Below are positions 49,169-60,539 of a stretch of 64,000 nucleotides of DNA, in pieces. The position numbers and the translations under genes were made by a program. The notes beneath the pieces are model-generated. The model was not told the DNA's origin, did not search any database, and saw only the letters and a list, made by a program, of their open reading frames with translations. The stretch is from positions 873,001 through 937,000 of the forward strand of contig OY987272.1 of the NCBI GenBank assembly GCA_963920665.1, in the 5' to 3' direction. Source of the stretch: Straminergon stramineum (taxonomy: Eukaryota > Streptophyta > Bryopsida > Hypnales > Calliergonaceae). Position 1 is the first letter of the stretch, and each line of letters opens with the position of its first letter.

Positions 49169-50040
49169 GTGGTCAGAAATGGGTTGGCTACTTTAACATA
49201 GCCCAAAATCTCATTTCTTGAAAAAACTTAGCCTTGTCATGGGTTGATGCAAGACTGCAAGACTGTAATGGGTCATTCTGTAGGTGTGTCATGGTTTGGC
49301 TTGCCTGGTTTCCCTTATAAAATTTTCAGTGGAGAACCTTGTTTTGGGGAGATTGAAGTGACTAAGGTATTGCAAGTAACAGTTGTTGTTTTCAATCTAT
49401 CCATCCTTTTTGCACGGACGATTGTAACTGCTGGACTTAACAGGGACAATGCATGATATTTCCAACATGACTGTATTGGAAGTATATACTTGGTAGTATA
49501 TACTGGGATACAAGAAAACTCAAGTGCAACTGTTCCAAAATGACTTCCTAATTTTGCTAACTTAACTTTAACTTACATAACTGCATAATAAAAGTAACTT
49601 AATGATGTTGCTAAGTTAAGTGCTTTTGCACATCCTCTGGCTTCTCAGTTGAAGTGCATGCACTGCCCTAGCTAATTTAAGTGACCTCTCACCCAATCCC
49701 AAACCCTAAAATTTATTTTTTTTTTCATTTTTTCATTTTTCATTTTTAAAAAATCAGTCAAAAATTTTAATTAACTATTTTTTGTTTTTTTATTTATAAA
49801 AGATCTGTTAAAAGTTTTACTAAGACACTGCCCTCCCCCAAACTAGGCTGATCCAGTCCCGAAGTTTGGGATGATCATAAGCTTATTTTTGGCTTGCCTG
49901 CCGTGTGCATGAGGGAATCTCTTGCATGGAAGATCTTTATATTTCGCTTCGTCTACAGTAAGTTATTGAGCTTTGGCTTGCAAGGCATGATCAGTGAAAC
50001 CAGCTGACTCTTCAGCTCTCCAATCAGTTCTTCTACCCCA
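49169..50040. other. intergenic tract, nothing recognised
   Basis: A 70-residue frame at 49244-49456 is open but without domain or splice support. A/T runs lie at about 49718-49800. Confidence 0.35.
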
Positions 50041-50044
50041 AAGC

Positions 50045-50866
50045 CATCAATCCATGAATCCGCCGCAGTACATTTCAGGATATGCCACTGGATCAAAGAA
50101 TTTCAACAGTGTTGACAGGAGTGTAGGCAGTTTCTGCAATTGGGTTTTCTATTAGCAGAAGGACCTTTCAAGAGGCAACTGATCTACTCCACATATGGTA
50201 TATTAACTTAAAGTTTTACATATATGATAATTAATGACCCAATTGCGGCACACATGGAAGTTAATAGTACTTAACTTGCTTATGCACGACAAGGAGAAGA
50301 AGAAAAGGTAGCGAAAAGGCAGGTCGGTCTTGGAGAATGAATGCCAGGATACCTTGAGAGTTGTGCAGTAGTACTTATTACGGTCGTTTTGCCAAAAACA
50401 TGCCTGGTCGTTCCATAGGTGTCCATCCAGGTACAGTAGACTGAAGAATATAATGCATGTGGAAGAAGGAGAGGCAAGAAGTCAAAACGTACTCTAATAA
50501 GCTTTGGGGGAATTGTAAGCAGACCTTGAAAAACACTTAAAACTTAGTTTGTGACGTTATTGGCATACTGTATTTGAAGACCACAATGATAGTAGTCACC
50601 TTAACTGTGGATCATGCAAAATCGTCCCCTTTCTAATGGCATCCGCGATTTTTGACACTGGTCCAAGATTTTTTTTGTGACTACTGTACGTGGATACATA
50701 GGGCATGCACTTCGTAAAAGATATGCTATTTGATCCATTTACTTTCAGAAGTTTTGGGATGTCTGTGTTCACATAAGGTGGAACAACCCAGTGTTGTTGT
50801 CTAGTCATCCAATTCTGACATCTATTGGACCCTCCCATTTGCATCAGTCACTACAAAATCTTGCCT
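50045..50866 (-). pseudogene. possible small multi-exon gene or remnant, unrecognised
   Basis: Three minus-strand blocks look exon-like. Block 1 (about 50866-50596) includes TRQQHWVVPPYVNTDIPKLL. Block 2 (about 50451-50353), between a TTCAG acceptor-like site and an AAG/GTATCC donor-like site, includes LWNDQACFWQNDRNKYYC. Block 3 (about 50135-50050), after a TTGCAG, reads LLKFFDPVAYPEMYCGGF and stops. The blocks are Cys- and Trp-rich and not low-complexity. I could not join them in one consistent phase and recognise no family, so this may be a pseudogene. Confidence 0.3.
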
Positions 50867-51212
50867 AAAATGTACTCCCACTATTCATGAGAGGCAGTCT
50901 ATGATTAACACCGTCTTAGAAACCCAAAAATGCATTCTCAGAGAGTCTTGAATCCCCTTTCGACTACCAACAAGACCCCAGAAAAAAAAATTCAATATAA
51001 TAATGGTCACCATGTGGAATTGCTTATTTGTGCAATTTTAAGGTGGGAAATGAGGGGTAGCAACACCACCAAGTCCAGGGGACAGTCCAATAATCTACCG
51101 TAGTCAAAGAGCCACACTATTGTGCAGCCAGTGGAACAGTTGAAACTTGAAATCAAAACTTGAAATCAGTCAGCCGACCAAGGCAGGTTAAGTTAACTGA
51201 AGTTAAGTTAGT

Positions 51213-51269
51213 CGGGGAGCATGATGGGGAGCATGGTGGGGAACATGGTGGGGAACATGGTGGGGAACA
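51213..51269 (+). repeat. 12-bp tandem repeat
   Basis: About 4.7 units of GGGGAACATGGT (the first two read GGGGAGCATGRT). Confidence 0.85.
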
Positions 51270-52127
51270 GTTCTAATTCACAAGAAGTTCAAACTTCCGG
51301 CACATGTCTCTCGTCCGTACAGTTTTTATCATGAATGGCGGTGTAGATTCTTTTGCTTTTGCTTTCCCAATATGATACTTCTTCAGCGCAGTCCTTTTTC
51401 CCTTTTTCTGTTTTCGCTGCCTGGCGGGGGGGAGGGAGCTCCAACAATTTCTGGAGATTCTTGCATGATATTTCTTCAGATATTTTGGGAGTCCACTACT
51501 GTATAATAATATCTGGCAATTTACTGTATAACTTAGTATAATGAATTTTAAAAAATGTAATAACAACTTCGCCAAAATATAATCTCAATAACTTAATTGA
51601 AGCGCCCTCTAAGTTACTCTAATTATAACAGCAAGTGAATGAAGTCCATGATATTGCTTTAATTCTTCAATGCACCAAATTGTAATTGTCGAATGTACCA
51701 ACAATAAACCAATTGGAGGGAGTGAACGCCTTATGTGATTCCAACTTTAAAATTCATAACTAGCTGCACAAAGGTCCAAAAATATGATATGAGTTGTTTT
51801 ATTTTTCTTTCAAGGAAAATTTACAAGTTTTTTTTTTTACTATAACAATCAATCCCCAAAAGTGTCCCCCCTCCCCTGCATTGCAAAACAACTAGTAAAT
51901 GGTTGCTTTATGAACCTCCTACCTTATTCCCATAAGGAACAACTAACTCATTCACTTAGGTACTTGTTGTGTAATTTTTGACCAACTAAAGGAACTTCTA
52001 GCTTTGAGGCTTGCGAATACATGTTTATTTAGAAACTCCTTACTGCACAAGGAGTTTTCATTGATTTGAGTAGAAAAAAGTCTACTTGAAATGTGCCCTT
52101 GGTTTGTGAGTCATGACTCATTAAGGG

Positions 52128-52586
52128 TAAGGTGGATACACCCAAAATTGGGCTGCGGTGGATTGATCCCTCGCTTGTTCCCCCTTAGTTAATCAAGGGG
52201 GGCATGTAAATAAAAAGACCCCCTATTTTGTGCTTCACTAATTTATCTTCTATAACTCACCTACAAGGGGTATTAAGGGGACCAAAAAATTAAAGGGATT
52301 GATTGTAGAAAATTGTAGATGTTTGAAACATGATGTACATCCCTTGGACACTTCAATAACTTTTGATGTACAATAAAGGTAGATATTTATATAGTGTGGA
52401 ATGTCAATTAATTAGTATGGGTCCCCTTAATATCCCTATTTAGTGTAGCTCATTTGGGGCCTCTGATTGCAAATATGAATTCAAAATTTGCAAATTTTAT
52501 CATACATGACAAATAAATCATTTCAGTTTTTTCCCTTGGGAATGAGCAAGGGGTCAATCCACCCCAGCCCAGAAATTGCACCTTGC
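52128..52586 (+). mobile_element. TIR element, TAAGGTGG family, with a nested TA element
   Basis: The left end TAAGGTGGATACACCCAAAA continues GGGCTGCGGTGGATTGAYCC. The right end carries the reverse complement of both blocks (about 52540-52586). The left terminus also matches the termini of 10452-10740. The 182-bp TA MITE at 52264-52445 is inserted inside it, so this element is the older of the two. Confidence 0.65.
52264..52445 (+). mobile_element. TA-flanked MITE, CACTGAATAGGGG family, copy 2 (182 bp)
   Basis: It is near-identical to 47444-47631. The left terminus has lost a few bases (CAAGGGGTATTAAGGGG) and the right end is TATCCCTATTTAGTG followed by TA. Confidence 0.8.
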
Positions 52587-53689
52587 CTAAAACAGCCATC
52601 ATCACATTGTGATCATCTCTAAAATCAATATATATTGAAGAAATGGTTTTCAAACATCTACAGTAGGTGGAAAGCAGTCCTTAGAATATTCCAACTTCAA
52701 GGACCACCGTACCTCTGTCACTGTGGCTGGGGAGCATTTGGTGGAGAAATGAGGCGAACTAATGCTGTCGAAATTGTGAATATCTTGTAAATCACATTAG
52801 AATGTGCCTTGAATTGAGCTCAATCATGCATCACATTGCCTCCTCTTAGGTTAGCACAGGATTTTGGCAAATGAGATTTTTTTTTTTAAATTTTAAACTT
52901 TTTTACTACCATTGGGGTGGTGGACTGGTGGTGGCACACACATGTACTCAACTCCAAGACACCAAGGCAATAAAAAAGAAAAATGGCAGAGAAAACTAAC
53001 TTACCTTAGCATCTTGGATCTTGGAATGGCATAAGAACAGCATACTATAGTTAACAAATCTTTGAAAATCTTTCACAATGACATTGACATGAAAGCTACT
53101 ACACAAGCCCTGATCTCAAGAAAGGGGAAAAAATTAAATTAAATTAAAAAAACAGGCAAAGGAGTAACTCGAAAACAAAAGTGAAATATGGGTACACACT
53201 GCAATTATAAAGCTGCTCAAACACAAACTCAAGCAACTACACTACCGGTAATTATAATGAAATTTAGAGATAAGGTACCTATTAGTAGTGTGCTACTTAC
53301 CTTATCATGTTGAACTCACTCTACTTTAGTATCACTCACTCTAATTATCATTTAGTTGGCAATTAGTGTTCATGTTGGATACTACTTTGGTGTAGAGTGA
53401 ACAATCTTGGTATTGATCTGAATTTTTTTGGTCGAAATTTAATTGACAATTAGTATTCATGTTGCCATTTAATGTTAGAGTTCAGAATTACTATTGCAAA
53501 TAGTAAATTATTGATGTAGAGATCTAGCTATACATTAGTATGCCTGTGTTCCTAAATTCATGGGCAAGATCACTTCTTGAACAAATAATTAGAGTTTTTT
53601 ATTGAAAAGTTTTGTAAGGAACTTGTTCCAAATGAATGTCCATAAGCTGGTGGTTGCTCATATTCATGTTTGCATGATCAAATCAATAA
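52587..53689. other. intergenic tract, nothing recognised
   Basis: AT-rich with short A/T runs. No gene or defined repeat. Confidence 0.4.
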
Positions 53690-54061
53690 AACTTGAAATA
53701 AATCATTTAAGAAGTAAGTTTCACTAAACGTAACAATGTGTACCAGCTAGTAGAAGGAAGAAATCATGGCTTACCGTTTTGAACAAGAGAACATGTTTTG
53801 AGTGTTACTATAATAATTGACAGTTAGTTTGTGAAGTGAATTTTTTGTTTTTCAATTCTAAACTTAGGGGTAGTCCCCCCTAAGTTTTTACAATATAAAA
53901 TTAAAAAAATCAATTTGGAAGCTAACAGTCCATGATTATAGTAACACTCAAAAACATCTTTCTCTTGTTCAAAATGGTAAGCTCAGATTTCTTCCTTCTA
54001 CTAGCTGGTACAGATTGTTACGTTTAGTGAAACTTACTTCTTAAATGATTTATTTCAAGTT
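53690..54061. repeat. long inverted repeat, ~126-bp arms
   Basis: The left arm (53690-53815) and right arm (53935-54061) are complementary almost throughout, sharing AACTTGAAATAAATCATTTA and CACTAAACGTAACAAT. The spacer is about 119 bp. It lies just upstream of the PHT1 promoter. It is a probable foldback MITE. Confidence 0.8.
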
Positions 54062-54224
54062 CTGCGAATACTTTTATTCCTTTGGGCACTCGGGGCAGTC
54101 AAGGCCTAAACCCCTTTCAATATTCCTCTTCCCCACACTAATTACAAAATTCGTTGCACTAAGTCCATGCGGTTGGTAACCCCCAAAGTCGGAGTTCGTC
54201 ACAGTACTGGGCTCCGTGCAAGGC

Positions 54225-54233
54225 TATAAAAAA
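54225..54233 (+). promoter_or_regulatory. candidate TATA box for the PHT1 gene
   Basis: TATAAAAAA sits in a GC-richer stretch (GGCTATAAAAAAGCGC). CT-rich, leader-like sequence follows. It is 1.9 kb from the start codon, so a spliced leader is implied; an acceptor TTTGCAG near 56073 supports this. Confidence 0.45.
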
Positions 54234-55259
54234 GCGCAGGTCTTCCTGTCTATGTAAATTGGCGTCGACTTTGCTGCCACCTCGCACCAGGGGCTGTATG
54301 TCTGCAACTTATTTCTCCTCTCTTTCCAGCAATTCCCAAAGCTCCCCACCAGCTGCGTCCATTGCTAACGTAGCTGCTCATAGTGGGCGCAGGACGTACA
54401 TCATTGATTGCTGACTGTCTGTACTGCTAGTTTGACTGCACTCAAGGTACTGACAAACAAAAATCACAAACTGGGTCACTGGTTTGAGCTTGCAATTGAA
54501 TTTGCCCGTGAATTTGAAGCTCGCTCTTCCCCGTTGTCGGAGAGTGGAGCATTCATTTGAAAGTCTGTGACCGACTTTCATTGCGCTCTTTGCTCTCTTT
54601 TGATGCATGAAGCTCCTTGTGAATCGATCCATTGCAGCCCCCGGGACATTGAATTGCAGCCTTTGTGGGATTTTTTGAGAGGCGGCGATTCTGAATGCGA
54701 TGTTGCAGGGATTTTTCTGAATATTTGATTTTACGGGGGTGAGGCATTCTCTGTATTTGTATGTTTGCTGTTGTTGCTGTTGTTGTTCTTCCTCTGTTGC
54801 GTTAAAGATTTGATTCATATGGATCGGTACATTAATTGTAGATTTTTGCCTTTGGTAGGAGGATTGTCTGTACTTGTTTTTGGCTGATTGCAATCGACTG
54901 CAGAAAGAGGCCCATTTTAGAAGGAGGCTTTGAATTGAATGCCTCAATAATAATTTGAAAAGTTGGTCGTTTGAAATCGAGAGTGAGCGCCAGTGGTTTT
55001 GGTAGTGAAATATTAATTAATGTGAGAGTCCGTGTGAGAGTGACTCTGGACTAGGTGTACTTGAGAGTGACCCCAATAGCTAGAGTATTCGGAGCTAGTG
55101 TATGTCTTCCACAAGCGAGCTTGCTGGCTTACGACAGAGCCAGCTTTTCGTAGTACTCCAAGATTGTGTCTGTCCTTGCGATTGATCGAGAGCTCAGTAC
55201 AACGGGCTCCAATTTTTGAGAAACAGCAACAGTGGAGACAGAAGACCATGCCTTAATTA

Positions 55260-55690
55260 CTCCTCTTTTTTTTTTAAGATCACAGTCTCTGTAGCTTTTC
55301 ATGTCTGAAATTTCATCTCTCTTCACCTTCAAAAGATTGTTACCTACAGAAACATATTGCAGTGTCTTTCTCGCTTTTCTGCTGATAAATTTCGTGCTGG
55401 CCGTATTCCTCTTCTTTGTCTGAAAGATCGCACTTTCTGTAGCTTTACATTTTCGAAACTCCATCTCTCTATACCTTCGAGAGGTTCATTACATACAGAA
55501 ACATGTTGCAGGGTTGTCCTCGCTTGTCTGCTGATAAATTTCGTGTCGTGCATCTCTTCTTTTTCTAAAGATCAGTCTCAGCAGCTTTTCATTTTCGAAA
55601 TTCCCACACTCTATAATTTCGAGAGATTCTTTACATACAGATACATGTTGCAGTGTTGTCCTCGCTTTTCTGCTGATCAAATCACGACCA
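55260..55690 (+). repeat. three tandem ~146-bp units in the PHT1 leader region
   Basis: Units start near 55260, 55408 and 55553. Each has a CTCTTCTTT-like start, GTAGCTTTTCATTTTCGAAA-like middle, CATACAGAAACATGTTGCAG and TCTGCTGATAAATTTCGTG. They are diverged, so the triplication is not recent. Each contains an acceptor-like TTGCAG. Confidence 0.8.
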
Positions 55691-56117
55691 AGTGTAGGAT
55701 TGTTTGCGTAGGGTTTGCTTAAGTAGTCAGGAGCGAATATTTGGAGTTTTGTAGTTGGAATATTTCCACTTTCACTATATCCGCTATAGGATTTACTTCT
55801 GTTTGGCTGAGATCGATTCCCCCAAATAATTCGGGATTAATATCTTTCCCTGGGGTACGTATCAGGTCGATCTTGAATAGATTGGTCGCGGGATCTCATG
55901 GAAAGTAGGTGTATGGAAAGATCCAAATACAAATTCTTGAATGAGTTGTTCGTTCAAAAGAAAAAGAAATCTTCGGTGTAGTGGCACCAAAATGCTAAGT
56001 TCTTCCATTTCTTACTTTTTTCTGACTTGACATTGAGAGCCTTGATTTCTGACCTGCTTTGTCAACCTTTGCAGGAGATCTGCGAGGATTGAAATTAGGG
56101 GCCATTGAGTGGTGATC

Positions 56118-59100
56118 ATGGCGCTCGAGGTTTTGACAGCCTTGGATAAGGCGAAGACGCAATGGTATCATTTTTCAGCGATCATTATCGCGGGTAAGGA
56201 AGGGCTTTCTTTTTCTCACATCCATTGGAATACTGCACCAGTGTTTTTCTTGTTTCTGAAGCCTGGCGTGTATGTTTTTTGTGAGTACTGTCACCATTAT
56301 ATTGAGAACTGAAAATTGTTGTTTTCCTTTCAGGGATGGGTTTTTTCACCGACGCTTACGATTTGTTTTGCATCCCGGTGGTGTCGAAACTCCTTGGGAG
56401 AATCTATTACAGCACTCCTGGCTCTTCCACACCGGGATCCTTGCCTATTAATGTAAACTCTGCAGTGAATGGAGTGGCCTTAGTTGGAGCCTTGGCGGGC
56501 CAACTCTTCTTTGGCTGGCTTGGTGCGTTATGATACTTACTCAAACCCAAATTAGCCTTTGCTCAAGCACAACTCTTGCTTACTGTAATGTGGAAGATGA
56601 TAAAGTCTTGTAAGACTTCGTCTTTAGAAATGGCGAATTTTAGTGTAATTGGTGCCCAACACAAAACTAAGGATCAATACCAGTCCTAGGTTTAAGGTAA
56701 CAACATGTAAATGCAACCGTATAAGGGTTGGAGCATGGTTCCTATTCTTGAACTGTCAAAGCTTTTGTTGGATTTTCAAAGTTGAAAGGGGATTCTAGAT
56801 TCTCTTAGAATGCATTTTTAAGACTCTATACGAAGAAACTATGAATTTTCAAAGTGAACCTAAAATCAACCCTAGGCTCATGTATGGTGGCTATACATTT
56901 TAGGCAAATTTTAGGCAAAGTTCAAGATGGGACGGTTTTGCAAACATGTTGCAATTGGGTGCTGTTACCATAGAACTCGGGAAACTTGAAACAGTACATG
57001 ACACAGTACTTGCACCTGAAACAAGCGATAGTAACCATTGAAATTGACCATATCGGGCGATATTAACCAATTGCATGATGGCACTCACTAAGGCTGTAGT
57101 TGATCCTTGCTTATGTGCAAACAGGTGATAAACTGGGACGGAAAAGGGCATATGGTATGACGCTGATGACGATGGTGTTTGCTGCCGTTGCCTCGGGTCT
57201 TTCCTTAGGCCATACTCCAACGTCTGTGCTGACATCACTTTGTTTTTTCCGCTTCTGGCTTGGCTTCGGAATTGGCGGAGATTATCCCTTGTCGGCGACA
57301 ATTATGTCAGAATATGCCAACACCAGGTACTGCTCGCATTCATCACACTCCATTACTCCATTTCTTCATTACACCGTAGCTTGAGAACGCCATGGCTACA
57401 GTGCTACACGCAATCAAAACAATATTGCACTTTACCGTTACAATCTTTAATCTTGTATGTTCCATAACCGTTTGCCTACCATATTCATAACTCTCTATTC
57501 CAAAACCGTAGGCCTAGTATTCCAGGTAGAGGATACGAACACCGTTAGATACGTGAATCCCGCCTCTCTTATACCAACAGCAACTCTTGTATGTTGACTT
57601 GCCGCATGAGAATGAAGCTCTTCTGGCCTATTGTCAGAAGGATTTTGTAGACTCAAAACTAGGGGAAGAGGTTGTTTCAGAATTTATCATAGACTCTGAA
57701 GGAAACTTAATCATACAGTTCGTTGGAAGAAGTGATCCATCTTTCAATGGAAAATGGGAGTTCTCTACAATCTAGGCTTTTAACAGTGCTCTACAATCTC
57801 TCCCAAATGATCCAATGACTGCAATCCATAAGAAATCATCCCGTACATTGAGTAAGAAAACAAATTGCTCTCAAGAGAGTTAGGCTCTTGCACTACCACA
57901 AAATGGTCTTCACAGTGAGCTAGATTGAGTGATATCTCAAAGGAAGGTTAGCACACTCATAGATATGAAAGAATGTAGGAATCAGTACCATTATTATATC
58001 TTAATTGTTGAATATTGCAGGACGCGAGGTGCATTCATTGCGGCAGTGTTTGCAATGCAAGGAACAGGGATCTTGGTTGCAGGTGCAGTGGGAGCTTCCA
58101 TTTCAGCCATTTACAACCATTTCGTACAAGCGCCCCCATACTATATAGATCCAGTTGGCTCCGTGCCAGACTCCGCAGACTTTGTGTGGCGCGCCATCCT
58201 CATGTTCGGAGCTCTGCCTGCTGTTGCGACTTATTACTATCGGATGAAGATGCCCGAAACTGCTCGCTATACAGGTGAGATCGATCTCCGTGTGCAAATC
58301 ACATAACACTAGTACAGAAGGGTGAGATTGCAATAGTTTTAGAAACGGTGTTGCAACGACTGACAAAAATCTATGAGCAATTTTGCAATGGTTTAATACA
58401 CCATTGTGTAATGTGCAAGCAACTATTTGAGATTGCAATAGTTTTTGCAACAGTTTTAGGCATAGATTTGCATTGGTTCTGTGCCCAAGTCTTTTGCAAC
58501 AAAGTTTGCAGCGTTTTTGCAATGGTTTGCAATTGACCGTAACTTTAAGGCAAAGTACGGAACCGCAATAAAACCATTGCAAATTAATTGACAACCGCTA
58601 CTTCCTGTTGTAGTGTTCAGATTGTGCTCATAAAATTCGAGTGTGAAGTTTTGTTAGCTTCTGAATGATTGGTTCCCTGCCCAAGACTGTTGCAACTAGT
58701 TTGCAATGGTTTGCAATAGACCATGAGTCTAAAGTAAAGTGCAGAACCGCTACAAAGCCATTGCAACATAATTGACGATGTGTTGCAACCGCTACTCCCT
58801 GTTGTAGTATAAGATTTTGCTCATGAAATTCGAGTGTAATGTTATGTAATGTTATTGCTGAATGATTTGATGTTCTCTCTTGGCAGCGCTTGTGGAAGGG
58901 GACGCCAACCAAGCCGAGAAAGACATGTCCTCAGTCTTGAAAGTGGACCTCCAAGGCGAGCAAACAACAACTCCCGTGGTGCGACGAGTTCAATACGGTC
59001 TATTTTCACGTCAGTTTGCTCGTAAACACGGAACCCATCTGATCGGCACCACCATGTGTTGGTTCTTCCTTGACGTCGCATTTTACAGCCAAAACCTCTT

Positions 59101-59800
59101 CCAAAAAGATGTCTACACCGCCGTCGGCTGGATCCCTGCAGCGAAGTTGATGTCCGCAGTCGAAGAGTCTTTCAAAATCTCAAGAGCGCAGTCACTCATT
59201 GCGCTTTGCTCCACTGTCCCTGGCTACTGGTTTACTGTGTTCCTAATTGACCGCATCGGCAGATTCACAATCCAATTGCAGGGATTCTTCTTCATGACAG
59301 TGTTCATGTTCGCTGTTGCAATTCCTTACAATCACTGGTTGCATCACAACACGACTGGGTTTCTTGTGATGTACGGGTTCACGTTCTTCTTCGCGAATTT
59401 TGGCCCTAATAGTACGACGTTCATTGTGCCGGCTGAGCTGTTTCCAGCGAGGTTTAGGTCGACTTGTCATGGAATATCGGCAGCGTTTGGGAAAGCGGGG
59501 GCAATCGTGGGCACATTTGGGTTTTTGTATGCATCGCAGAGTCAGAATCCGGCGTTAGTGGATAAAGGGTATAAAACAGGAATTGGATTGAGGAATTCGC
59601 TGTTTGTACTGGCGAGCACGAATTGTTTAGGGTTTTTGTTCACGTTTCTGGTGCCGGAAACGAACCAAATCCCGTTGGAGGAATTGACTGGGGAGAATGA
59701 AGAGAATGCGGAGTACGAAGCAGAGCAAGCTGCGCTCAGGTTGAATGGAAACTCTAAAGTGGGGCCTGAAGAGGGAATCCCAGTGCATAAGGTCAACTAG
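56118..59800 (+). CDS. PHT1: PHT1-family inorganic phosphate transporter
   Basis: Exons 56118-56193, 56334-56522, 57125-57326, 58021-58274 and 58887-59800 join with GT-AG sites to 544 codons plus stop, within the usual PHT1 length (520-550). The N-terminus [19 protein letters not shown] leads into the first helix and [13 protein letters not shown]. The PHT1 signature [13 protein letters not shown] is at residues 139-151, after the first-loop [36 protein letters not shown] and [16 protein letters not shown] are further family hallmarks. It is a plasma-membrane H+/phosphate symporter of the major facilitator superfamily with 12 helices. The start was chosen at 56118 because it gives the family N-terminus. 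I found no P1BS site (GNATATNC) in about 2 kb upstream. Intron 4 contains a CACTA-like element and intron 3 an orphan ORF. Confidence 0.95.
57557..57775 (+). pseudogene. orphan open frame inside PHT1 intron 3
   Basis: The frame is open for 72 codons and ends in TAG at 57773-57775. It has non-repetitive, protein-like composition (e.g. [18 protein letters not shown]). The family is not recognised. It may be a captured exon or retro-fragment; chance cannot be excluded. Confidence 0.3.
58307..58615 (+). mobile_element. CACTA-like non-autonomous element in PHT1 intron 4
   Basis: It begins CACTAGTACAGAAGGG and ends CTTCCTGTTGTAGTG, resembling CACTA (EnSpm) termini. The interior is rich in TTGCAATGGTTT-type subterminal repeats in both orientations. 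A 3-bp target duplication was not evident. The right ~170 bp recur at about 58675-58835, giving a partial tandem copy. Confidence 0.6.
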
Positions 59801-60539
59801 ATTGCCAAATCCAGGACCATGACAGGGTTTGTACCTTAAACCCTGAACCCTAAAACCTTTGTAAAACCCTTGTAAACCTTTGTAATCCTTGCTGCACAGT
59901 AAGCTCCGGGAATAATAGCTAGGTAGGGTCCTTTCAGCTCTCGTGCAAATCTGGTAGCTCATGATGCCAGCACAGGATTGCTCGACTTGCACGTCCTCTT
60001 GCACGAACTTGCAGATAGGCGTGTTAGCTGATCAGCAGCAGTTGTAAACTAGAGTCGATTGCAGCCAGTTCATAACGCATGACTCTGCTGGGCCTAAGTA
60101 CCTACAGTTGAAGAAAGTGGTTGGCAGATAAGTACAATAGTGAGACTTTTGGAAGATTCCCTTACTGTAGGTGTGACCGTGTGGATGTCTTCTTCTGACT
60201 TCAACGCCCTCCAGAGGGTACAATGTCTAATTTCAAAACGTGATTGTGTTGACAAGTTACAGTACTTCAAGGTTCTACGGCTTGCCAAGGGACTCTCAGC
60301 TCGTCCTTGACTAACTTCAGTTGGTGCATATATTGTTTTTTGTTTGGGGAGTTGAATTGAAACAGCGGTTCAATTTGTCGAAATGGTAACTTACTGCGTT
60401 GCGTTGAGAATCGAGTGGTATGAAAATTTAGGAAAATCAAGTCTTAAAAGATCCTCAGGGTATCCAAGTTAGTCTCCTGAACTTAAATACCATGTTAATA
60501 CTAAATCGATGTAGATACGTTAATTACTTATTTGCTGGA
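59801..60539. other. PHT1 3' region and intergenic
   Basis: Directly after the stop lies CT/TGTAA-rich sequence with repeated TTGTAAACCTTTGTAA, compatible with a 3' UTR and poly(A) region. No other gene. Confidence 0.4.

Noticed and set aside
51353..51541. Frames on both strands around 51.3-51.6 kb
   Set aside because: They are short, overlap each other on opposite strands and show no family similarity.
54378..54947. 189-codon minus-strand open frame with a Gln run
   Set aside because: It lies antisense within the presumed PHT1 leader. The Gln run is a CTG-type microsatellite read backwards. No domain, no splice context.
54070..56117. P1BS phosphate-starvation element upstream of PHT1
   Set aside because: I scanned ATAT-containing sites for GNATATNC and found none that fit.
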